Positions 17,681 through 26,920 of a stretch of 64,000 bases of DNA are shown in pieces (within the stretch, counting starts at the first letter, position 1; each line of letters opens with the position of its first letter). A program made the translations under genes and the position numbers. Below the pieces are notes generated by a model. That model had not been told where the DNA came from and ran no database searches. It worked only from the letters and a program-made list of their open reading frames with translations. Source of the DNA: an uncultured Williamsia sp. (GTDB taxonomy: Bacteria; Actinomycetota; Actinomycetes; Mycobacteriales; Mycobacteriaceae); assembly GCF_947494875.1 (NCBI RefSeq), contig NZ_CANLWM010000001.1, positions 372,001 to 436,000 on the forward strand, in the 5' to 3' direction.

Positions 17681-18770
17681 CAACAAGTCCGTCCGCGTAG
17701 CGATTGTGGGCGTCGGCAACTGCGCCTCATCCCTGGTGCAGGGCGTGGAGTACTACAAGGACGCCGACGAGAACGCGGTCGTGCCCGGCCTGATGCACGT
17801 CATGTTCGGCGACTACCACGTGCGCGACGTCGAGTTCGTCGCCGCGTTCGACGTCGACGCCAAGAAGGTCGGGTTCGACCTGTCCGAGGCGATCTTCGCG
17901 TCGGAGAACAACACCATCAAGATCGCCGATGTCCCGCCCAGCGGCGTGACCGTGCAGCGTGGCCACACCCTCGACGGTCTCGGCAAGTACTACCGCCAGA
18001 CCATCACCGAGGCCGACGGCGACGGCGCCGACGTGGTGCAGACCCTGAAGGACGCCCAGGTCGACGTCCTGGTCTCCTACCTGCCCGTCGGCTCGGAGCA
18101 GGCCGACAAGTTCTACGCGCAGTGCTGCATCGACGCGGGTGTCGCGTTCGTCAACGCCCTGCCGGTGTTCATCGCCTCCGACCCCGAGTGGGCCGAGAAG
18201 TTCCGCGCGGCCGGCGTGCCGATCGTCGGCGACGACATCAAGAGCCAGGTCGGTGCCACCATCACCCACCGCGTCATGGCGAAGCTGTTCGAGGACCGCG
18301 GTGTCGCATTGGACCGCACCTACCAGCTGAACGTCGGCGGCAACATGGACTTCAAGAACATGCTCGAGCGTGAGCGCCTGGAGTCGAAGAAGGTCTCCAA
18401 GACCCAGGCCGTCACCTCGAACCTCACCGGTTCGCTGGCCGGCAAGATCGACGACAAGAACGTTCACATCGGTCCGTCGGACCACGTCGAGTGGCTCGAC
18501 GACCGCAAGTGGGCCTACGTCCGCCTCGAGGGTCGTGCCTTCGGCGACGTGCCCCTGAACCTGGAGTACAAGCTCGAGGTCTGGGACTCGCCGAACTCGG
18601 CCGGCATCATCATCGACGCGGTGCGCGCGGCCAAGATCGCCAAGGACCGCGGCCTCGGTGGCCCGATCCTCCCGGCGTCGGCCTACCTGATGAAGAGCCC
18701 GCCGGAGCAGATCGCCGACGACGTCGCGCGCAAGCAGCTCGAGGCGTTCATCATCGGCGCCGATTCCTGA
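17673..18770 (+). CDS. ino1: Myo-inositol-1-phosphate synthase
   Basis: A 365-residue synthase that converts glucose-6-phosphate to myo-inositol-1-phosphate with NAD, the first step to phosphatidylinositol, PI mannosides and mycothiol. The NAD site is [12 protein letters not shown] near the N-terminus; the catalytic region includes [29 protein letters not shown] and [13 protein letters not shown]. Length and sequence match the actinobacterial type. AAGGAGAG 8 bases before the ATG is a strong ribosome binding site. It overlaps padR by 8 bases. A hairpin at 18788-18819 ends the unit. Confidence 0.97.
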   Translation: MGDNKSVRVAIVGVGNCASSLVQGVEYYKDADENAVVPGLMHVMFGDYHVRDVEFVAAFDVDAKKVGFDLSEAIFASENNTIKIADVPPSGVTVQRGHTLDGLGKYYRQTITEADGDGADVVQTLKDAQVDVLVSYLPVGSEQADKFYAQCCIDAGVAFVNALPVFIASDPEWAEKFRAAGVPIVGDDIKSQVGATITHRVMAKLFEDRGVALDRTYQLNVGGNMDFKNMLERERLESKKVSKTQAVTSNLTGSLAGKIDDKNVHIGPSDHVEWLDDRKWAYVRLEGRAFGDVPLNLEYKLEVWDSPNSAGIIIDAVRAAKIAKDRGLGGPILPASAYLMKSPPEQIADDVARKQLEAFIIGADS

Positions 18771-18787
18771 TCCGAGCCTGACGACTT

Positions 18788-18819
18788 GGGCCCGTCACCT
18801 CTGCGGAGGTGGCGGGCCC
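18788..18819. terminator. Hairpin terminator after ino1
   Basis: GGGCCCGTCACCTC pairs with GAGGTGGCGGGCCC around a TGCG loop: 14 bp with one G-U pair in the forward transcript. No T-tract follows. It lies between the convergent ino1 and response-regulator genes and could serve both. Confidence 0.75.
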
Positions 18820-18833
18820 TCGTCGTCGCCGGG

Positions 18834-19511
18834 TCAGCGTCGGCGGTAGCGGCGCTCCGGCCTCCCGGCCCGTCCGTACTGCAACCGCACGTCGAGCACG
18901 CCGGTGTCGAGGTAGTGCTCGAGGTATCGGCGTGCGCTGACGCGGGAGATCCCGACGCCGGCGGCGCACTCGGTCGCCGACATCTCGGATCCCGACGCGA
19001 GGGCGTCGAGGATCAGCGCGCCGGTCTCCGGCGACAGGCCCTTCGGGAACCGCTCCAGTGACACCCGGGGTGCCGCCTGCGCGGGCGCCGCCCCGAAGAG
19101 CGAGTCGACGAGGTTCTGGTCGGCGGTACCGGACCCCAGTGCGGCCGACCGCGCCGCGAACGCCTCGAGCTTCTCCCGCAGCTGCGGGTACTCGAACGGC
19201 TTGATCAGATAGTCGGCCGCACCGCCGCTCAACGCCTCGGCGACGGTGTCGACCTCCCGGGCGGCGGTGATCATGATGACCCCGACGGGGTTCCCCGCGG
19301 CACGCAGACCCCGCAAGACCTCCAGGCCCGACGTATCGGGCAGATGCACGTCCAGCAGCACGAGATCGGGGTGGGACGCGTCGATCGTCTCCCGCGCCGT
19401 GGCCGCGGTGTAGGCGACGGCGATCGTCGTGAAACCCTCGGTCGCGTCGACGAACCGTCGATGGATGTCGGCGACCATGAAGTCGTCGTCCACCACGAGA
19501 ACCGTCGGCAT
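18834..19511 (-). CDS. CitB/DcuR-type response regulator
   Basis: A 225-residue regulator that answers extracellular carboxylate sensed by the kinase beside it. The receiver domain (1-120) has the acidic pair Asp8-Asp10, phospho-acceptor Asp54 in LLDVHLPD and Lys104 in LIKPF. The C-terminal domain (about 155-225) has the CitB/DcuR-type HTH (ATECAAGVGISRVSARRYLEHYL) and a basic tail. It starts 24 bases after the kinase gene, so the two form an operon. Divergent tctCBA is the likely target. Confidence 0.93.
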   Translation of the reverse strand: MPTVLVVDDDFMVADIHRRFVDATEGFTTIAVAYTAATARETIDASHPDLVLLDVHLPDTSGLEVLRGLRAAGNPVGVIMITAAREVDTVAEALSGGAADYLIKPFEYPQLREKLEAFAARSAALGSGTADQNLVDSLFGAAPAQAAPRVSLERFPKGLSPETGALILDALASGSEMSATECAAGVGISRVSARRYLEHYLDTGVLDVRLQYGRAGRPERRYRRR

Positions 19512-19535
19512 GGCACCTCCTGCGCTGACCGGACG

Positions 19536-21185
19536 CTAACCCAGCGGTATGCGGACGCGGAAGCGCGCGCCGCCGGACTCCGCGTCGTCGATGTTGACCG
19601 ACCCTCCGTGCTGCACGCTGACCAGTCGCACCAGGGCGAGCCCGATGCCCCGCCCGCCCGGTGTGTCGGGCTTCGACGTGACACCGCGCGAGAAGATCAG
19701 CTCGCGCATCTCCGGTGGGACACCCGGGCCCGAGTCCGCCACCTCCAGGTGGAGGTGCGGGACGTCGTCCGGCCTGTCGTCACGGATCAGCACGGTGATC
19801 GACCGCGAGCCGTGGTCCCGCGACACGTCGAGCGCGTTGTCGACGAGATTCCCCACCACCGTGATCACGTCGGTCGACAGGGCCGGGTCGAGGGCACGCA
19901 ACCGCGACGACGGGTCCAGCGTGAGCCGGACACCGACCTCCGCGGCCAGCGACGTCTTCGCGATGAGCAGTGCCGCGACAGCCGGGTCACCGATGTGCGC
20001 GGTGATCGCCTCGCTGATCTCGGCGCGACGACGCGTCAGCGTCCCCACCAGAGCCCGGACGTCGTCGAAGGCACCGAGCTGCGTCAGACCCGAGATGGTG
20101 TGCAGTTGGTTCGCGAACTCGTGGGTCTGGGCGCGCAGCGTGTCGGTGACGCTCTTGTGCGAGGTCAGCTGACTCTGCATCGATGCCAGTTCGGTGCTGT
20201 CCCGCATGGTGGTCACGGTGCCGAGATCCTGGCTGCGGTCACCGGGACGACGACTGGTGGTGCTCCGACGGTTCAGCGCCAGCACCCGAGTCGACGTGGT
20301 CACGACCAGATCCTCCACGTCCCCGGAGGACAGCAGGACCTCGCGGACGCCGGCGTCGATCCCGGTCTCGGCGACCGGCGTCCCCACGACGTCGGGCGCC
20401 AGATCCAGCAGGGCGCAGGCGCTGTCGTTGATCATCGTGATGCGACCGTCGTTGCCGACCGCGATCACACCCTCGGCGATGCTGTGCAGCAACGCTTCCC
20501 GGTGATCGGCCAGCCCGGCGATCTCCGCGGTCTCCATGCCCAGCGTGTGCCGACGGATCCGCCGGGACAGCAGCCACGACCCCACCGCACCCACCGCCGC
20601 GCCGATCCCCAGGTAGACCAGCAGACGAGCCCCCGCGTCGGACAACAACATCCACGTCGACGGGTAGTTCTCCGAGACGGTCACCACCGCCAGCACCCCG
20701 CCGTCGGTGTCGAGGACGGGGACGTGTCCCGCGATCGACCGTCGGCCGTCGATCTCGACGTCGCCCGACCACCCCCGGCCCTTCAGGACGTCACTGTCAC
20801 CGAGATCGGCTCGTGTGCCGAGCCGCGTCGGATCGGTCGAGACGATGACCCGTCGAGCGGGGGAGACGATCTCGGCGACAGTGGCTCCGGACAGCGCGAC
20901 CGCCTTGTCGACATCCGGGGCCAGCACCTGCTCGACCAGCGGCGCGGCGATCTGCTCCCGGACGACCGGTGTCGACGCCAGGCTCTCCGCGACCGACAGC
21001 ATCCGGCCGCCGGCGACGTCGCGGAACTCCTTCGTGGACTGGTGGATGGAGATCGCCGCCACGGCACCGAGCACCACCGCGACGACGAGCAACTGCAGCA
21101 CGAGGAACTGCGCGGCCAACGACCGCCCGCGGCGACCGGGACGCCCCGGCCGTCGACGGGGATGTCCCTGACCTCGCGACCACAA
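19536..21185 (-). CDS. DcuS/CitA-type sensor histidine kinase
   Basis: A 549-residue membrane kinase. An Arg-rich N-terminus is followed by TM1 (about 25-46), an extracytoplasmic CitA-like PAS domain (50-185, with SIAGHVPVLDTDGGVLAVVTV), TM2 (about 187-207), a cytoplasmic PAS (about 225-330) and a kinase core. The phospho-His is His355 in RAQTHEFANQLHTISGL, the DcuS/CitA type of H-box. The ATPase has N (GNLVDNALDV), G1 (DSGPGVPP) and G2 (GGRGIGLALV) boxes. It likely binds citrate or a related carboxylate and controls the divergent tct operon through the regulator at 18834. Confidence 0.93.
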   Translation of the reverse strand: MWSRGQGHPRRRPGRPGRRGRSLAAQFLVLQLLVVAVVLGAVAAISIHQSTKEFRDVAGGRMLSVAESLASTPVVREQIAAPLVEQVLAPDVDKAVALSGATVAEIVSPARRVIVSTDPTRLGTRADLGDSDVLKGRGWSGDVEIDGRRSIAGHVPVLDTDGGVLAVVTVSENYPSTWMLLSDAGARLLVYLGIGAAVGAVGSWLLSRRIRRHTLGMETAEIAGLADHREALLHSIAEGVIAVGNDGRITMINDSACALLDLAPDVVGTPVAETGIDAGVREVLLSSGDVEDLVVTTSTRVLALNRRSTTSRRPGDRSQDLGTVTTMRDSTELASMQSQLTSHKSVTDTLRAQTHEFANQLHTISGLTQLGAFDDVRALVGTLTRRRAEISEAITAHIGDPAVAALLIAKTSLAAEVGVRLTLDPSSRLRALDPALSTDVITVVGNLVDNALDVSRDHGSRSITVLIRDDRPDDVPHLHLEVADSGPGVPPEMRELIFSRGVTSKPDTPGGRGIGLALVRLVSVQHGGSVNIDDAESGGARFRVRIPLG

Positions 21186-21290
21186 AGAACACTACTTTCG
21201 TTGGCACCTCAATGGTGATCTGGCTCACTGTTCGATCCATGCTTGACCTCGATCACAGTGCCACACCCGTGGCCGAGGAATCGAGGACCG

Positions 21291-22259
21291 ATGCGCACAC
21301 GGTTTGCCGTCATCGTCGCGTTGATGCTGCTCGTGGCGTCGTGCGGCGTCACGCGCGGCGACGACGGGGAGGGCCTGCATCGCATCCGAATGATGGTGCC
21401 CAACAGCCCGGGCGGTGGATACGACCTCACCGCCCGCACCGCCGTGAAGATCATGGAGGACACCGACATCACCGGTCGGGTCGAGGTCTTCAACGTGATC
21501 GGCGCGGGCGGCACCGTCGCGATGGCCCGCCTCATGAACGAGTCGGGCAACGACGACCTGATGATGATGATGGGCCTCGGCGTGGTCGGCGCCACGTACA
21601 CGAACGGCTCGAAAGCCCGCGTCTCGGCGGCCACCCCGCTCGCGAAGATGGTCGAGGAGCCCGAAGGCATTCTCGTGCCCGCGGATTCGCCGTACAAGAC
21701 CGTCGGGGACCTCGTCACGGCGTGGAAGGCGAACCCGGCGTCGGTGACGATCGGCGGCGGATCCTCACCCGGCGGACCCGACCACCTCTTCCCGATGGAG
21801 ACCGCCGAGGCGGTCGGCGTGGATCCGACGAAGGTCAACTACGTCTCCTACGACGGCGGTGGAGATCTGCTGACGGCGTTGCTGGGCAACAAGATCTCCG
21901 CGGGCACCTCCGGGCTCGGCGAGTACGTCGACCAGATCGAGGGCGGCCAGGTCCGTGTGCTCGCCGTCTCGGGGTCGCAACGCGTGCCCGGTGTCGACGC
22001 CCCCACCCTGCGTGAGGCCGGCGTCGACCTGGAGTTCACCAACTGGCGGGGCATCCTCGCGCCGCCGGGACTCTCGGACAGCGCCCGCGACGAGATGGTC
22101 CACGCGCTGACCGAACTGCACGCGACGAAGGAATGGAGAGAGGCGTTGACGAAGAACGGATGGACCGACGCGTTCGAGACCGGGCCGGGCTTCGCGCAGT
22201 TCCTGCGTGACCAGGACAAGCGGGTCGAGTCGACACTGACCGATCTGGGTTTGGTGTGA
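21291..22259 (+). CDS. tctC: Tripartite tricarboxylate transporter substrate-binding lipoprotein
   Basis: A 322-residue TctC/Bug-family protein that captures tricarboxylates such as citrate outside the membrane. The signal peptide ends in lipobox LVASC, so it is lipid-anchored. Family motifs are MMVPNSPGGGYDLTAR, VFNVIGAGGTVAMARL, GGGSSPGGPDH and a central YDGGGDLLTALLGNKI. The ATG at 21291 follows GAGGAATCGAGG; an upstream ATG at 21243 would bury the lipobox. It shares GTGA with tctB. The 105 bases to the divergent kinase gene should hold the promoter controlled by the two-component system. Confidence 0.93.
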   Translation: MRTRFAVIVALMLLVASCGVTRGDDGEGLHRIRMMVPNSPGGGYDLTARTAVKIMEDTDITGRVEVFNVIGAGGTVAMARLMNESGNDDLMMMMGLGVVGATYTNGSKARVSAATPLAKMVEEPEGILVPADSPYKTVGDLVTAWKANPASVTIGGGSSPGGPDHLFPMETAEAVGVDPTKVNYVSYDGGGDLLTALLGNKISAGTSGLGEYVDQIEGGQVRVLAVSGSQRVPGVDAPTLREAGVDLEFTNWRGILAPPGLSDSARDEMVHALTELHATKEWREALTKNGWTDAFETGPGFAQFLRDQDKRVESTLTDLGLV

Positions 22260-22789
22260 CCGCCACGCTGGACCGCCCGGACGGTCCCGAGGAGGCGCAG
22301 GAGCAGCGGCGCGACTGGGCCCAGCTCGTCGTGTGCGGCGTGATGATCGTCGTCGGGGTGTTCCTCATCGTCGACGCGATGCGCCTGACGGCCGAGTTCG
22401 CCAAGGTCGACCCGGTCGGCCCCAAGCTGTTCCCACTGGTCATCGGGATCGGACTGTTGGTCTGCTCGGTCCTGCTGGCCGTGGCGACCTGGCGGGGCAG
22501 TGTGGGCACCCCGGACGACGGTGAGGACATCGACACCTCGGGTCCCGCCGACTGGCGCACGGTCGGTCTGCTCGTCCTGCTCTTCGTGGCGACCGTCGCT
22601 TTCGTCGACCTGCTCGGCTGGGTGATCATGGGCGCCCTGCTCTTCGGCGGCGCCGCGACGATCCTCGGCAACCGGCACTGGGTCCGGAACCTCGCGATCG
22701 GTCTCGGCCTGTCGCTCCTCAGCTTCTACGCCTTCTACGTCGGGCTCGGGATCCCCCTGTCCGCCGGCATCCTGGACGGGATCCTCTGA
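22256..22789 (+). CDS. tctB: Tripartite tricarboxylate transporter small membrane subunit
   Basis: A 177-residue TctB with four membrane spans (about 25-43, 55-80, 98-120 and 142-170), the usual layout. It pairs with TctA in the membrane. The N-terminal 20 residues are polar and acidic ([15 protein letters not shown]). GTG 22256 overlaps the tctC stop by four bases, and its own stop overlaps the tctA ATG, showing tight translational coupling. Confidence 0.9.
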   Translation: MTATLDRPDGPEEAQEQRRDWAQLVVCGVMIVVGVFLIVDAMRLTAEFAKVDPVGPKLFPLVIGIGLLVCSVLLAVATWRGSVGTPDDGEDIDTSGPADWRTVGLLVLLFVATVAFVDLLGWVIMGALLFGGAATILGNRHWVRNLAIGLGLSLLSFYAFYVGLGIPLSAGILDGIL

Positions 22790-24318
22790 TGGACGACCTC
22801 AGCTGGTTGATGAACGGGTTCGCCGAGGCGGCGACGCCGATGAACCTGCTATACGCATGCATAGGCGTGCTGCTGGGAACCGCTGTCGGGGTGCTCCCCG
22901 GCATCGGCCCGGCCATGACCGTCGCCCTGCTCCTGCCGATCACCTACAACGTCAGCCCCAGTGCGGCGTTCATCATGTTCGCGGGTATCTACTACGGCGG
23001 CATGTACGGCGGGTCGACGACGTCGATCCTGCTCAACACCCCCGGTGAGTCGTCGTCGGTGATCACCGCCATCGAGGGCAACAAGATGGCCCGGGCGGGA
23101 CGCGCGGCCCAGGCGTTGGCGACCGCCGCCATCGGGTCGTTCGTCGCCGGCTCCATCGGCACCATGCTCCTCGTGCTGTTCGCGCCGATCGTGTCGAGCT
23201 TCGCTGTCTCGCTGGGCGCGCCGTCGTACCTGGCCATCATGTTGCTGGCACTGGTCGCGGTGACCGCCGTGTTGGGGAGTTCCAAACTGCGCGGTTGCAT
23301 CTCGCTGCTCCTGGGCCTGGCGATCGGTCTGGTCGGCATCGACTTCCTCACCGGTCAGCCCCGCGCGACGTTCGGCATCCCGCAGCTGTCCGACGGCATC
23401 GACATCGTCGTGATCGCCGTCGCGGTCTTCGCCCTCGGCGAGGCGTTGTGGGTCGCGGCGCACCTGCGTCGCAAGCCCGCCGAGGTCATCCCGGTCGGTC
23501 GACCGTGGATGGGCAAGAGCGACTGGAAGCGGTCGTGGAAACCGTGGTTGCGGGGCACCGCGTACGGCTTCCCGTTCGGCGCTCTCCCGGCCGGCGGCGC
23601 CGAGCTGCCGACGTTCCTCTCCTACATCACCGAGAAGAAGCTCACGAAGCATCCCGAGGAGTTCGGCAAGGGCGCCATCGAGGGCGTCGCCGGACCGGAG
23701 GCGGCCAACAACGCCTCGGCCGCAGGCACTCTGGTGCCGATGCTCTCGCTCGGCCTGCCGACCAACGCCACCGCGGCGGTCATGCTCACCGCGTTCGTCT
23801 CCTACGGGATCCAGCCCGGCCCCACCCTGTTCGACAAGGAACCACTGCTGGTCTGGACCCTCATCGCCAGCCTGTTCATCGGCAACTTCCTGTTGCTCGC
23901 GCTGAACCTGCCGCTGGCTCCGCTGTGGGCGAAGCTGCTCCGCACGCCGCGGCCGTACCTCTACGCCGGGATCCTGTTCTTCGCGGTCCTCGGCGCCTAC
24001 GCGGTGAACCTGCAATGGCTCGATCTCGCGCTGCTGCTGGTGTTCGGCCTCCTCGGCCTGATGATGCGGCGGTTCGGGCTCCCCGTGCTGCCGTTGATCA
24101 TCGGCGTCATCCTCGGCCCGCGCATCGAGCGGCAGCTGCGCCAGACCCTGCAACTCAACGAGGGTGACTGGAGCGGCGTGTTCACCGAGCCCATCGCGGT
24201 GGTCGTCTACGTGATCATCGTGGTGCTCCTCGTCGCACCCCTCATCGCCCGCTTCATCGGGCCGCGCGCCACGCCGGCCGTCGACAGCGCCCCGTCGCGG
24301 GAGAAGGAGAACGCATGA
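22789..24318 (+). CDS. tctA: Tripartite tricarboxylate transporter large permease
   Basis: A 509-residue TctA with about 12 spans. Signatures are [20 protein letters not shown] and the region [21 protein letters not shown] at about 63-83, plus [22 protein letters not shown] in the second half, which line the substrate path. It drives import with the ion gradient using substrate delivered by TctC. It overlaps tctB at TGATG and the universal stress gene at ATGA. Confidence 0.94.
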   Translation: MDDLSWLMNGFAEAATPMNLLYACIGVLLGTAVGVLPGIGPAMTVALLLPITYNVSPSAAFIMFAGIYYGGMYGGSTTSILLNTPGESSSVITAIEGNKMARAGRAAQALATAAIGSFVAGSIGTMLLVLFAPIVSSFAVSLGAPSYLAIMLLALVAVTAVLGSSKLRGCISLLLGLAIGLVGIDFLTGQPRATFGIPQLSDGIDIVVIAVAVFALGEALWVAAHLRRKPAEVIPVGRPWMGKSDWKRSWKPWLRGTAYGFPFGALPAGGAELPTFLSYITEKKLTKHPEEFGKGAIEGVAGPEAANNASAAGTLVPMLSLGLPTNATAAVMLTAFVSYGIQPGPTLFDKEPLLVWTLIASLFIGNFLLLALNLPLAPLWAKLLRTPRPYLYAGILFFAVLGAYAVNLQWLDLALLLVFGLLGLMMRRFGLPVLPLIIGVILGPRIERQLRQTLQLNEGDWSGVFTEPIAVVVYVIIVVLLVAPLIARFIGPRATPAVDSAPSREKENA

Positions 24319-24710
24319 TCGTCGTCGGGTACACACCGGACGGGTACGGGAGGGCCGCGCTGGAGCACGGCATCTCCGAGGCACGGGTCCGAGCGACCGG
24401 GCTGCGCGTCGTCAACGCGACCGCCGGGGACGCCCTCGCCGATCCCCGGTTCGCCGACTCCGGCGCGGTCGATCACCTCGAGGCGGCACTGGCGTCCTCG
24501 GGCGTTCCCTACGAGGTGCATCAGGACGTCGCGGTGCAGCCCGTCGACGCGCTTCTCGACGCCATGGAGCCCGAGGACGCCGAACTCCTCGTCATCGGCA
24601 TCCGGCACCGCTCCCCGGTCGGCAAGCTGCTCATGGGCAGCGTCGCGCAGCAGGTTCTCCTCGACTGCCCGAAGCCCGTCCTCGCCGTGAAGCCCGACTC
24701 GTCGACCTGA
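24315..24710 (+). CDS. Universal stress protein (UspA fold)
   Basis: A 131-residue single-domain Usp with [18 protein letters not shown] at the start and [36 protein letters not shown] at the end. The glycine-rich nucleotide loop is close to the ATP-binding type (G-x2-G-x9-G-S), but the first Gly spacing differs. It is the last gene of tctCBA-usp, overlapping tctA by four bases. Joint expression suggests it responds to energy status when the transporter is made. Confidence 0.88.
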   Translation: MIVVGYTPDGYGRAALEHGISEARVRATGLRVVNATAGDALADPRFADSGAVDHLEAALASSGVPYEVHQDVAVQPVDALLDAMEPEDAELLVIGIRHRSPVGKLLMGSVAQQVLLDCPKPVLAVKPDSST

Positions 24711-24737
24711 CCCCCGGCCGTCGTGAGACGGTGAGGG

Positions 24738-25589
24738 ATGACCGGTGGCAGAGCTCACGGCGCGAGGTGGGCCCGCATGGTCGGCTCCGCCGTCGATCGC
24801 GCGACCGACCAGTCGTGGTTCGAGGGCGCGGCGCGCGCGGGCCACGTCGTCAGCGGGATCGTGCACCTGCTCATCGCCTACGTGGTCGTGCGTATCGCGC
24901 TCGGCGACGGCGGCAACGCCGACCAGTCGGGTGCGCTGGCCACGGTCTCGACGACCACCGGCGGCACGATCGCCCTCGTGCTCGCGGCGGTCGCGTTCGT
25001 GGCGATGGCGCTGTGGCGTCTCGCCGAGGCCGCGATCGGTGTGCACGCCACCGAACCGAACGACTCCGACGATCACGGCCCGTCGGCCCTGCTCGATCGC
25101 GGCAAGGCGCTGAGTCTGGCCGTCATCTACTTCGCGTTCGCGTGGACCGCGGGGCGCTTCGCCCTGGGCGACCACGCGTCGAGCGGGAGTCAGAACGCTG
25201 GGCTGTCCGCCCGCCTGATGCAGTCCACGCCGGGGACCCTGCTGCTCGTGGTCATCGGCGTCGTCGTCGTGTGCGTCGGCCTGTACCACGTCTACAAGGG
25301 GCTCAGCCGCGCCTTCCTCGACGACCTCACCATCGACGGCCGGCCGGTGGTGGTCGTCGTCTCCGGCGTCGTCGGCTACGCCGCCAAGGGCGTCGTGCTG
25401 GCCGCGGCCGGCGTGCTGGTGGTGGTCGCCGCGGTGCGCTCCAACCCGTCTCAGGCCACCGGCCTGGACGGCGCGGTCAAGACCCTCGGCGCCGCCACGC
25501 CGGGCCCCAGCGTGCTGATCGCGGCGGCATTCGGTCTCGCGGCCTACGGCGTCTACGCGTTCGTCATGGCCCGCTGGGCGCGGATGTGA
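24738..25589 (+). CDS. DUF1206 membrane protein
   Basis: A 283-residue protein with six membrane spans arranged as three repeats of about 85 residues, each beginning with an Arg/Gly motif and a span (for example GAARAGHVVSGIVHLLIAYVVVR, DRGKALSLAVIYFAFAWTAGR, GVVGYAAKGVVLAAAGVLVVV). This is the DUF1206 pattern. Function unknown. The ATG at 24738 follows GTGAGGG. It is convergent with the lipase, 6 bases apart. Confidence 0.85.
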   Translation: MTGGRAHGARWARMVGSAVDRATDQSWFEGAARAGHVVSGIVHLLIAYVVVRIALGDGGNADQSGALATVSTTTGGTIALVLAAVAFVAMALWRLAEAAIGVHATEPNDSDDHGPSALLDRGKALSLAVIYFAFAWTAGRFALGDHASSGSQNAGLSARLMQSTPGTLLLVVIGVVVVCVGLYHVYKGLSRAFLDDLTIDGRPVVVVVSGVVGYAAKGVVLAAAGVLVVVAAVRSNPSQATGLDGAVKTLGAATPGPSVLIAAAFGLAAYGVYAFVMARWARM

Positions 25590-25595
25590 CCGCGA

Positions 25596-26864
25596 TCAGT
25601 TGGTGGCGTTGAACCGGTCGTAGAGGAACTGCAACGCGGGGTAGGCGCCGAACAGGTACGGGGTCACGTGGTTCGCCGCGAGCTTGGGGAAGATCGGCGG
25701 TGTCCCGTCGGTGATCACACGCACGTTCGCGCCCTTCGCCCGCCAGCTGCGGACCATCGTCATCACCTGGCTGTTGGGGATGATGTCGTCGTTGATGCCG
25801 GTGTCGACCAGGACCGGGGCGTTCGGCTTCATCGTCCCGATCAGCTGCTCCGCGAGGGCCTTCTGGATCTGCGGGTACTTCTGCGAGATCTGGTACAGCG
25901 ACTGCCCGGAGGTGGTCCAGCCGTTCGTGCGCTGGAAGCCGTAGCGGAACACCGTGTCACCGATGCAGGCACCGGCGAGCTGCTTGAGCGCGGCCTTGCC
26001 GGCGGGACTCGCCTCCTTCTGGATCAGCGGCCCGAGCTCGGGGTACCGCGCGACGAGAGCGTTGACCGTGTAGCCGATGACGCCGGCGATCGACGACCCG
26101 TCGACCGCCTTGAGGACGACCTCGAGGTCGGCAGGAGGGGCGCCCGCGAAGGTGCCCTTGATGTTCAGCTCAGGCGCATAGGTCGACGCCATCTCCGCCG
26201 CCGACGCAGTTGCTCCGCCGCCCTGCGAGTAACCCCAGAACCCGATCGGGGAGTTCGCCGGCAGGTTCCCGAGGTTGAGAGCGGCGCGCGCGCCGTCGAG
26301 CACCGCGTGGCCCTCCTCGATGCGGTTGACGTAGGTGTGGACGCCCGGGGTGCCCATCCCGATGTAGTCGGTCATCAGGACGCGGAAGCCCTGCGCGAGG
26401 AGGACGTTGGCGAACAGCAACTCGTAATTCGAGCCCAACGCCAGGTTCTTCGTGTCGAGAGAGAGCGGCACCGAGGTCAGCTTGGACGGCGCGCAGTCGT
26501 CACCCTGGCCGATGGTTCCCGGCGCCATGACGATGGTCGGCCGCGGCCCGCGACCGCGCCACGGGTTGAACGGCTCGATGTAGGTGCCGGTGACCGCGGT
26601 CGGCGTGCCGTCCTGCAGCTCCGAGGTGTACATGATCGTCTTCGCCGCGCCGGGGAACGGACGCGGATTGGCCGGGATCTGCAGGAAGATCGACGTCGGC
26701 CTGGTCTTGACGATCGCGCCGTTGCCCGACGGCAGCTGCGCCGGCGGTGTGTAGAACGCGTCGCCGGGAGCTGCCTGTGCAGGCGCTCCACCGACGACGA
26801 CAGCTGTCGCCGCGGCGACCGCGACGCTGGTGATGACGGTCATGACCCCACGAAATGACTTCAC
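25596..26864 (-). CDS. Secreted LIP-family lipase
   Basis: A 422-residue secreted lipase. The signal peptide (about 1-31) ends GGAPAQAAPG. The family segment TYIEPFNPWRGRGPRPTIVMAPGTIGQGDDCAPS, the elbow GFWGYSQGGGA, and INDDIIP plus NHVTPYLFG for the acid and His are present. Related mycobacterial and rhodococcal enzymes hydrolyse triacylglycerols or esters. The start GTG 26864 is chosen because TACAGT (complement of 26872-26877) lies 7 bases upstream (leaderless) and it gives a proper signal peptide; the open frame continues upstream but that part is antisense to dinB. About 50 percent alike by eye to the enzyme at 37372-38688. Confidence 0.9.
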   Translation of the reverse strand: MKSFRGVMTVITSVAVAAATAVVVGGAPAQAAPGDAFYTPPAQLPSGNGAIVKTRPTSIFLQIPANPRPFPGAAKTIMYTSELQDGTPTAVTGTYIEPFNPWRGRGPRPTIVMAPGTIGQGDDCAPSKLTSVPLSLDTKNLALGSNYELLFANVLLAQGFRVLMTDYIGMGTPGVHTYVNRIEEGHAVLDGARAALNLGNLPANSPIGFWGYSQGGGATASAAEMASTYAPELNIKGTFAGAPPADLEVVLKAVDGSSIAGVIGYTVNALVARYPELGPLIQKEASPAGKAALKQLAGACIGDTVFRYGFQRTNGWTTSGQSLYQISQKYPQIQKALAEQLIGTMKPNAPVLVDTGINDDIIPNSQVMTMVRSWRAKGANVRVITDGTPPIFPKLAANHVTPYLFGAYPALQFLYDRFNATN

Positions 26865-26920
26865 GCGGGACACTGTAAGCCACGCCACACCTGCTGACAC
26901 CCGCCTTGTCGAATGTCCAG

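Noticed and set aside
22850-22870. Near-palindrome around GCATGC in tctA
   Set aside because: It lies inside well-conserved coding sequence and is imperfect.
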